From Microcaldota archaeon (lineage in GTDB: Archaea; Micrarchaeota; Micrarchaeia; Anstonellales; Bilamarchaeaceae), in assembly GCA_023247345.1 (NCBI GenBank), contig JAHFGR010000084.1, positions 1 to 5,919 of the forward strand: 5,919 nt of DNA. Reading direction: 5' to 3'. The stretch's first letter is position 1; each line of letters begins with the position of its first letter. The position numbers and the translations under genes were made by a program. The notes beneath the pieces are model-generated. The model was not told the origin of the DNA, made no database searches, and saw nothing but the letters and a program-made list of their open reading frames with translations. Of this stretch, positions 1 through 4,526 are shown piece after piece.

Positions 1-994
1 TGATGAAGGAATTATATACGAAAGACTTTCATTTGGCGTGCCGGGCGATTATGTTATAAAAATCGAGGATAATTCTGGCGTTTTAGGTGGCACAATTGTC
101 CACGTTAAGAAAGTTGAGATAACCTTAAAGGAAAGAAGGCCAAAAACATTCGTTTTTTCAATCGTACTTGATGACAACCCAGTAGATCGTCTAGAATCTA
201 CAGTCTCTTTGAATAATGGAACGGCCAAAGTTTTTACCATAAATAACGGCGAACTTTCAGTAAACGCAAGACTTAATAAGGGCAACAATGAGTTTTCTTT
301 CCTGCTTTTTGGTTCTTTATACAAAGTACAGGTTGAAAACAATTACGAAGATGCTGGAGAAATTTATTTTAAGTACGGAGTTCCTGGTCTTGTACTGGTA
401 TTAATTGTTTATATTTTCGCAAGATTGTCAAGAAAACCTACCTATATTATTCGTGTTGGTAATGTAGCTAGAGATGTAAGACGAGAATTAAAACTATCGA
501 CAAAGCAGGCAGTTGACCTATTTAAACTTGCAAGGCAGGAATTAGGCATAACTGGACCATTAACAGTGCAGGAATTCAGTTTCATACTTAAGAGGCATTT
601 TACAGAAGGTGCAGATATAACCGAGGGCAATATCGAAGAGATTCTTAAAGAACTCGGAGCACATGATATTATCCAGCATAAACGCGGATATTATCAGTTA
701 AAAGAAGATGGCGATTTAGTAAAAAATGTAATGGTCAGAATAATACGAGAAAAACTTATTGAACGGGGTATTAATTTTACATTAAAAAACAGCATGTTCT
801 TTACAACTAGCTATCAGATATGCCTCCTTGGAAACAAGATCTCAGATAAGGCGATTTTTGTTTACGATAATGAAACGGAATTTAAGAATTGGTTCGATTC
901 ATTATCAGAAAAAGAACGTGCAGCTGTTAGGATCAAAAAGTTTAACGGTTCATTGATTTTTATCTCACTAGATAAGATAGACGATGTTTTATGA
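1..994 (+). CDS. Membrane protein with extracellular beta domains and cytoplasmic winged-helix-like region (5' partial)
   Basis: The reading frame is open to the left edge (first full codon at base 2), so the true start lies outside; the GTG at 38 is internal. About 330 codons are visible, numbered here from base 2. Residues 1-120 are beta-rich, with a PGDYVIKIED-type segment resembling carboxypeptidase-regulatory or Ig-like repeats of archaeal surface proteins. One hydrophobic helix follows (about 126-142, GLVLVLIVYIFARL), ended by the basic residues RLSRK, which suggests outside-to-inside topology. Residues about 150-235 look like a winged helix: three amphipathic helices (KQAVDLFKLARQELG, TVQEFSFILKRHF, GNIEEILKELGAHDII), then a short beta wing (KRGYYQL). 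The last 90 residues form an alpha/beta domain that I do not recognise. The stop overlaps the next ATG (ATGA), so the two genes are probably translationally coupled. The family is unknown to me. A membrane-bound regulator or a surface-complex scaffold are both possible. Confidence 0.8.
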   Translation, partial: DEGIIYERLSFGVPGDYVIKIEDNSGVLGGTIVHVKKVEITLKERRPKTFVFSIVLDDNPVDRLESTVSLNNGTAKVFTINNGELSVNARLNKGNNEFSFLLFGSLYKVQVENNYEDAGEIYFKYGVPGLVLVLIVYIFARLSRKPTYIIRVGNVARDVRRELKLSTKQAVDLFKLARQELGITGPLTVQEFSFILKRHFTEGADITEGNIEEILKELGAHDIIQHKRGYYQLKEDGDLVKNVMVRIIREKLIERGINFTLKNSMFFTTSYQICLLGNKISDKAIFVYDNETEFKNWFDSLSEKERAAVRIKKFNGSLIFISLDKIDDVL

Positions 995-2223
995 AATATT
1001 TCATGCTGCTTTTTTTTCTATCTAATGCCTTTGCTTTGCTGCCCGATCCGCCTATAGACAACATGACCTCGTTAAATAGCGTCGCAATTGCCAGCTTGCA
1101 AGGCAATTTTTTGTCTTCATTGTCTAAATCTTTGCCCACTACAAACAATCCAATAGAAGCAGCAGATGCTAGACTCATTAAGCTTGACCCTTCTGTTGAT
1201 AATTTTATATCAGATAAGAAACCCCCCAAAATATTATGGGTTTGGGCAGAGAACCACGCAGACGAAGTAAACGAAGCAGCGGATTTACAAAGCTGTACAG
1301 ATGGCATTAACCTTAAATTCAAATCCAAGACACTCTCCTCTTTACTATCTGTTTCTTTTATTGGTGTAAATAAAAATATAACCGATCCTACTCAGCTAGG
1401 TTTAGACTTGCCGTTTTCCTCCGAAGAATTATCTAGTGCTCGGCCGCATGACAATTTAACCGTATCTCTTAGTGGCGAATTTAACTTTCTTTACGATAGA
1501 ACAGTTTTACATTACAGATATCTGCCGTGCAGCGAAACAGGTAGCGAAGGAATATGCGTTCCGTCTTGCGATCTTTATGACATATCAAGTGATGTTGTAA
1601 GTTTTTCAATTCCCTTTAGCTCCAATCTCAGCTATGAGGTTGAAGGTGGCAATGTTCTTTTTTTTCTTTCCTCGCCTGTTTTGAGAGAACAGTGGTATCT
1701 TAATAATAAATTTAATAATATCGTCTTTTCTAATCGAGTTTTCTACAAATCATCTGCTAACGTAAATGGTGAAGATATCGGAAACGCGACCGCATATTTG
1801 TTTAACTTTCATAACGATAACTTTGGTATTTATTATATTGAAAGCATTAAAAGTGTAAATACGTCCAATAATCCTCGCATGGAATTTAAAGAAGATTCTG
1901 TCTTAGTTTCTCCGACTCAGATAGAACTAAATAACGATTCATTTTCTTATATATATCAAATAAATTCCACATACAATGGCATAGGAAAGAATAATGCTAG
2001 CTTAGTACTTGTTGATCGTTTTTCGAATACCTTCGAGATTAAAGAAGAAATCACAAGTAGGTTCTTATCATTTAATGGAAATATAAACGAAAACGTGCGA
2101 GCTGACCAAGATCCTGTTAATAGGCCTAGCTTGCTTAAAAAAGAAGACAAAATACAGAATATTATTATAACTATTGGGGCTATTGGAGTGTTTCTATTTA
2201 TCGTTCTTAAAAAATCTTTCTGA
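991..2223 (+). CDS. Secreted, membrane-anchored surface protein of unknown family
   Basis: This 410-residue protein starts with a short signal peptide (MKYFMLLFFLSNAFA, likely cut after AFA at about residue 15). It ends with a membrane helix (about 390-406, IIITIGAIGVFLFIVL) followed by KKSF, so the bulk faces outside with a tiny cytoplasmic tail. The middle is rich in Asn, Ser, Asp and beta-strand patterns. There are four cysteines (102, 180, 189, 193), three of them clustered in a C-x8-C-x3-C loop, which suggests a disulfide-pinned hairpin. Nine N-x-S/T sequons (residues 24, 129, 155, 212, 265, 290, 315, 325, 335) fit an N-glycosylated surface protein. The ATG overlaps the upstream stop as ATGA and has no clear ribosome-binding site, so it probably depends on translation of the preceding membrane protein. 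I recognise no catalytic motif or named family. Pilus-associated, adhesin or envelope-complex roles are only guesses. Confidence 0.85.
   Translation: MKYFMLLFFLSNAFALLPDPPIDNMTSLNSVAIASLQGNFLSSLSKSLPTTNNPIEAADARLIKLDPSVDNFISDKKPPKILWVWAENHADEVNEAADLQSCTDGINLKFKSKTLSSLLSVSFIGVNKNITDPTQLGLDLPFSSEELSSARPHDNLTVSLSGEFNFLYDRTVLHYRYLPCSETGSEGICVPSCDLYDISSDVVSFSIPFSSNLSYEVEGGNVLFFLSSPVLREQWYLNNKFNNIVFSNRVFYKSSANVNGEDIGNATAYLFNFHNDNFGIYYIESIKSVNTSNNPRMEFKEDSVLVSPTQIELNNDSFSYIYQINSTYNGIGKNNASLVLVDRFSNTFEIKEEITSRFLSFNGNINENVRADQDPVNRPSLLKKEDKIQNIIITIGAIGVFLFIVLKKSF
2209..2214 (-). terminator. Possible T-run terminator for the TRAM gene
   Basis: An A6 run on the plus strand gives T6 on the minus strand about 30 bases past the TRAM stop codon, inside the 3' end of the convergent surface-protein gene. 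Archaeal terminators are often simple T tracts, but one T6 in AT-rich coding DNA is weak evidence. Confidence 0.25.
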
Positions 2224-2243
2224 GCCTTTAATTTAATTCGTGA

Positions 2244-2429
2244 TTACAACTTCTCGGCTATTGCAAAAGTTCTTTTAATATCCGTTATTCTTGCCTTGCA
2301 CATTTCCCCTTTCTTCGCATTTTTTACAAAAATTATAAAGTCTTCTTTTTTGCTTATTCCCTCTCCGTTCGGATTTTGTGCGGTTATCTCTAGTTCAACA
2401 ATCTCGCCTATCTTTATTGGAACATCCAT
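2244..2429 (-). CDS. TRAM domain small RNA-binding protein
   Basis: This 61-residue protein is a complete single TRAM domain with almost nothing else. It shows the G-x-x-V-E-L-E-I opening strand (about 8-15), the NGEGISKKEDFIIFV core (about 21-35; glycine-rich turn, then an aromatic strand), the NAKKGE turn, and a closing CKARITDIKRTFAIAEKL segment. Stand-alone archaeal TRAM proteins of 60-70 residues are known as nucleic-acid binders with RNA-chaperone or cold-shock-like roles; the length here is typical. The gene has its own TATA box (2454-2460) only about 25 bases from the ATG and no ribosome-binding site, so it is probably transcribed alone as a leaderless mRNA. It converges on the plus-strand surface gene with 20 bases between the stops. 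RNA targets cannot be told from sequence. Confidence 0.93.
   Translation of the reverse strand: MDVPIKIGEIVELEITAQNPNGEGISKKEDFIIFVKNAKKGEMCKARITDIKRTFAIAEKL
2320..2351 (+). terminator. Possible paired T-run terminator for the plus-strand surface genes
   Basis: Two T6 runs (2320-2325 and 2346-2351) lie about 100-130 bases past the stop of the plus-strand surface protein, inside the antisense strand of the TRAM gene. No hairpin precedes them. They would act as archaeal T-tract terminators and imply that the convergent transcripts overlap. They may simply reflect Lys-rich codons of the TRAM gene. Confidence 0.25.
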
Positions 2430-2453
2430 GATTCTAATAATTATAAGAAGTTG

Positions 2454-2466
2454 TTAAATACTTTTG
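2454..2466 (-). promoter_or_regulatory. TATA box and BRE-like element for the TRAM gene (leaderless)
   Basis: On the minus strand GCAAAAG is followed by TATTTAA (2454-2460). The box centre is about 28 bases from the ATG at 2429, the usual archaeal TATA-to-start distance. Transcription should therefore begin at or within a few bases of the ATG. The intervening bases have no Shine-Dalgarno sequence, which agrees with leaderless translation. Confidence 0.6.
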
Positions 2467-2497
2467 CACTTTCTTCCTAAAATTTGACAGAGTTAAT

Positions 2498-2614
2498 TTA
2501 TTCTTTTGTCTGAGGTAAAATAGCGGCTTCCTTTATGCCAACCGGAAGCGGTCCTCTAGAATATATAACACCAAAAATCTCCTGGGTTCTAGTAATCCTT
2601 TGTAAATTTTCCAT
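2498..2614 (-). CDS. Small ORF of 38 codons, unknown function
   Basis: This short frame begins MENLQRITRTQEIFGVIYSR, continues with GPLPVGIKEAA, and ends at TAA after LPQTKE. It is supported by signals rather than homology. A GGTGA ribosome-binding site (2619-2623) sits four bases before the ATG. A TATA box (2644-2653) with purine-rich upstream bases lies at a fitting distance. The 231-base gap between the deacylase and TRAM genes would otherwise be unusually long for this window. The peptide is soluble-looking and mildly charged, with a Gly-Pro-rich centre, no signal peptide and no cysteine. I do not recognise a family. Alternatives are a leader peptide, a small noncoding RNA (a 6-base-pair inverted repeat lies inside at 2526-2549), or the other frame from ATG 2625 (30 codons, beginning MVTRWKIYKG). 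A gene of some kind is more certain than the frame. Confidence 0.5.
   Translation of the reverse strand: MENLQRITRTQEIFGVIYSRGPLPVGIKEAAILPQTKE
2526..2549 (-). repeat. Inverted repeat inside the small ORF
   Basis: GCTTCC at 2526-2531 and GGAAGC at 2544-2549 are perfect complements with a 12-base spacer, so the transcript could form a six-pair stem. The arms are GC-rich against an AT-rich background. This may be a structural RNA element, or chance within coding sequence. Confidence 0.35.
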
Positions 2615-2618
2615 CTGG

Positions 2619-2623
2619 TCACC
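2619..2623 (-). promoter_or_regulatory. Ribosome-binding site of the 38-codon ORF
   Basis: GGTGA on the minus strand, complementary to the 3' end of archaeal 16S rRNA, lies four bases before ATG 2614. It favours that start over the out-of-frame ATG at 2625, which would need a leaderless message. Confidence 0.5.
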
Positions 2624-2643
2624 ATGTAAATTTTATGCGCTGA

Positions 2644-2660
2644 TATTTAAATACCTTTCT
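2644..2660 (-). promoter_or_regulatory. TATA box and BRE-like element for the 38-codon ORF
   Basis: On the minus strand AGAAAGG precedes TATTTAAATA (2644-2653), directly after the deacylase stop codon. An initiation point 23-26 bases downstream falls at about 2622-2626, at or just before the GGTGA site. The TATA box is a perfect palindrome, so orientation rests on the purine-rich AGAAAGG on the minus-strand upstream side and on the absence of a plus-strand gene here. Confidence 0.55.
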
Positions 2661-3440
2661 CTAAATTTCAGTATATTCGACAGAAAACGAATCACATAAT
2701 TTTTTTAATAATAACTTTTGTCTAGTGTTAACGCTTTCTTTTAGGACTAAAATTTGTTTTACTTTTTCAACATTCTTTTCTATTGCTTGCTTGAATATGT
2801 CTTCATCTAAACTATCAAGATGATATTTTGGTACTATATGGCCGATTGCTATTTTTCTATCTTCCAATTCAATTTTACTAAATTCCTTTGGATAATGACC
2901 ACCGCCCACTGCGAATACTGTCTCAAATTTTTTATCCTCTATTCGTATTGCTTTTTCCAATGCAGATGCAACAACCTTTGCTGCTTCAACGTCTTGCCAT
3001 TGCTTTTCAGTGCTACCTATCTCTACAAAAATAATAGGTAAATTGCAAGTAGGTCCGTGATGATCGACTTCTAATGTTACTTCCCATTCTTTTCTGTTGT
3101 TTTCTTTTTTTATATTTTGCAGAACGCTCTTAAGTTTGCTGGCATGTGCTATGTTTAGCGTTCTTGATTGCCCTCCAAAGTCAGCGTTGCTCCAATTGCC
3201 TGGAAAATGTGCAGTAAATGCATTTTGTTCGTGTTTACTTTTATGTGTGCTAAGCACAATTATGTAATCTGTGTCTATATTTGTCGGTACATCTAATATG
3301 GAATCTACATTAGTATCGATTAGTCTTATGTAATTTTTTTCCCATTCACCTTCTGTTTTTGGTGAGTAACCAAGTTCGATCAGCTGATTAGCAATATTTC
3401 TACTTGCTAAATTCTTTGAAGAAAATAATATTGCCGGCAT
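2661..3440 (-). CDS. dtdA: D-aminoacyl-tRNA deacylase (archaeal DtdA/GEK1 type)
   Basis: This enzyme hydrolyses D-amino acids wrongly attached to tRNA, freeing the tRNA in the cytoplasm; the archaeal and plant DTD2 family is unrelated to bacterial DTD and metal-dependent. At 259 residues it is near the usual length of about 270. Family signatures appear in order: DYIIVLSTHKSKH (about 58-70), the HFPGNW motif (78-83), EVDHHGPT (124-131, His-rich, probably metal or active-site residues), FVEIGSTEKQW (138-148), VGGGHYP (178-184) and GHIVPKY (200-206). The N-terminus MPAILFSSKNLAS fits a start at this ATG, which has GAGGT (3447-3451) six bases upstream. It is the last gene of the minus-strand group, 30 bases after the lipid kinase stop, and is probably co-transcribed with it. 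All hallmark motifs are intact, so it should be active. Confidence 0.96.
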   Translation of the reverse strand: MPAILFSSKNLASRNIANQLIELGYSPKTEGEWEKNYIRLIDTNVDSILDVPTNIDTDYIIVLSTHKSKHEQNAFTAHFPGNWSNADFGGQSRTLNIAHASKLKSVLQNIKKENNRKEWEVTLEVDHHGPTCNLPIIFVEIGSTEKQWQDVEAAKVVASALEKAIRIEDKKFETVFAVGGGHYPKEFSKIELEDRKIAIGHIVPKYHLDSLDEDIFKQAIEKNVEKVKQILVLKESVNTRQKLLLKKLCDSFSVEYTEI

Positions 3441-3446
3441 AATAAA

Positions 3447-3451
3447 ACCTC
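3447..3451 (-). promoter_or_regulatory. Ribosome-binding site of dtdA
   Basis: GAGGT on the minus strand, six bases before the ATG at 3440, is a good Shine-Dalgarno match and fixes the start. No separate TATA box is evident in the 30-base gap, which favours co-transcription with the upstream genes. Confidence 0.65.
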
Positions 3452-3470
3452 AGGTGCATTAGAATATACA

Positions 3471-4028
3471 TCAAAATAAAAACAAATAAATCGTACATAC
3501 CATTGGCAATGAGAAATTGTCGTCAGTCGGAAGGTTGACGCTTTCAATTAAAGTAGTGATTGCTGCGAGCGGAACTATTTTTGGTCCAACAAACAAATAT
3601 GCAACAAGCGCGCTTACAAAAAATACTACGCTACCTTCGATTGTTTTTTTATTATTGTAGGGGATTTTATATTTTCCGTGCATGCCAACTATTGTTGCTA
3701 AACCATCCGATACTGCAAGAATAAATATGCCAGATATTATCTCGTTGTTATCAACTAATAAAGTTGCGAGCGCTATAACCCCAAAGACATACCATGCAGC
3801 TCCCCACCCTGGAAATCTTACTTCTTTTCTTTCGATCGCATCTCCTATGTCATGCGCTATTGGAATATGTCTACCTGTTAATTTAAAATTTATTAATAAA
3901 GACCCGAAAAACAACAATAAAATTGAAATTCCGATCAAGGTTATCCTGCCGAAATAAATCAGGACCATCATGAATACTAAACCCGCAATTATGTGTATGG
4001 CCTGTCTAGTTACTTCTTTTCTTTCCAT
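3471..4028 (-). CDS. CTP-dependent polyprenol/diacylglycerol kinase family membrane protein (SEC59/DGK1/VTE5-like)
   Basis: Members of this integral-membrane family phosphorylate a lipid alcohol (dolichol, diacylglycerol or phytol), usually with CTP. The 185 residues contain several hydrophobic helices and the family signatures: RQAIHIIAG near the N-terminus, RFPGWGAAWYVFG (71-83), AVSDGLATIVGMHGKYKIP (105-123; the Asp is a likely catalytic or metal residue), KKTIEGSVVFF (127-137) and an ESVNLPTDDNFSLP end motif (162-175). I chose ATG 4028 because GGTGA (4034-4038) lies five bases upstream; a GTG at 4037 would add MKK and overlaps that site. The start lies inside the end of the PAP2 phosphatase gene (23-base overlap), implying coupled translation. 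A dolichol or polyprenol kinase serving glycan carriers is the most likely role, but the substrate cannot be decided from sequence. Confidence 0.88.
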   Translation of the reverse strand: MERKEVTRQAIHIIAGLVFMMVLIYFGRITLIGISILLLFFGSLLINFKLTGRHIPIAHDIGDAIERKEVRFPGWGAAWYVFGVIALATLLVDNNEIISGIFILAVSDGLATIVGMHGKYKIPYNNKKTIEGSVVFFVSALVAYLFVGPKIVPLAAITTLIESVNLPTDDNFSLPMVCTIYLFLF

Positions 4029-4512
4029 TTTTTTCACCGTTTTTAATCGCCAAATCTAATAAATAATAAGATACCCCGGCAACTATCATACCCCCACTAA
4101 TATCTACGAAGGTATGTGCTAATAGGTAAATGCGCGTAAACGATATGAATATTGCGAACATCAGATAAGTAAAATAACCCTTCTTATTAAGGAATGAAAT
4201 TGCTAGCGTGAATGACAATGCCGCATGAATGCTTGGAAAAGAGTAACTATGCGGGCATTTTATTTTCTGATCAATTAAATCCGTACAAGGTCTACTTATT
4301 TTTAGCATTTCTTTTATTGCCGTGCTTATAACAAACGTCAATATTAAAGCTAAAGCTATTTTTTTAATTTTTTCAGGTCTCCTTTCGCCAATAAGTGTTG
4401 CAACTATTAACACTAAGCCAAATACTAAATCATTATCTACGACTGTTGAAATCCAAGTTAAGAACCCATTATTCAAGCTAGATATAAAAGAGGTTATATA
4501 GTCAATTTCCAT
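4006..4512 (-). CDS. PAP2-family membrane lipid phosphatase
   Basis: This protein removes phosphate from a lipid phosphate or pyrophosphate at the outer membrane face. All three PAP2 catalytic motifs are present in 168 residues: K67-x6-R74-P75 (KEMLKISRP), P93-S-I-H96 (usually PSGH) and T-R127-x5-H133-x3-D137 (TRIYLLAHTFVD, where the usual first Ser is Thr). About five or six membrane helices are visible, and the tail is basic (KNGEKNGKKRSN). Two cysteines (76, 86) sit in the loop between motifs 1 and 2 and could form a disulfide on the outer face. It starts 14 bases after the upstream secretion gene with only a weak GAGAT site, and its 3' end overlaps the lipid kinase gene. With that neighbour, a polyprenyl-pyrophosphate phosphatase role is plausible; phosphatidate-type or sugar-phosphate substrates remain possible. 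Confidence 0.93.
   Translation of the reverse strand: MEIDYITSFISSLNNGFLTWISTVVDNDLVFGLVLIVATLIGERRPEKIKKIALALILTFVISTAIKEMLKISRPCTDLIDQKIKCPHSYSFPSIHAALSFTLAISFLNKKGYFTYLMFAIFISFTRIYLLAHTFVDISGGMIVAGVSYYLLDLAIKNGEKNGKKRSN
4034..4038 (-). promoter_or_regulatory. Ribosome-binding site deciding the lipid kinase start
   Basis: GGTGA on the minus strand lies inside the 3' end of the PAP2 gene, five bases before ATG 4028. Because it covers the in-frame GTG at 4037, it argues that ATG 4028 is the real start. Confidence 0.55.
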
Positions 4513-4526
4513 AAATTTTTATAATC

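Noticed and set aside
38..994. GTG at 38 as true start of the first gene
   Set aside because: The frame is open to the left edge with beta-domain-like residues (YERLSFG) continuing into it, and no ribosome-binding site precedes the GTG.
960..1328. 122-codon minus-strand frame
   Set aside because: It lies antisense within the secreted-protein gene, which has a signal peptide and coupled start; the antisense frame has no recognisable domain or start signals.
2585..2600. T-arm-like GGTTCTAGTAATCC sequence suggesting a tRNA on the plus strand
   Set aside because: No acceptor stem, D arm or anticodon arm can be fitted around it, and the region has a better explanation as a small minus-strand gene.
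2523..2625. Alternative 30-codon frame from ATG 2625 on the minus strand
   Set aside because: It is shorter, overlaps the 38-codon frame and would require leaderless translation, whereas the GGTGA site is well placed for ATG 2614. It is kept as an alternative only.
3682..3957. 91-codon plus-strand frame
   Set aside because: It is antisense to the lipid kinase gene, whose family motifs are clear; the plus-strand frame has no supporting signal.
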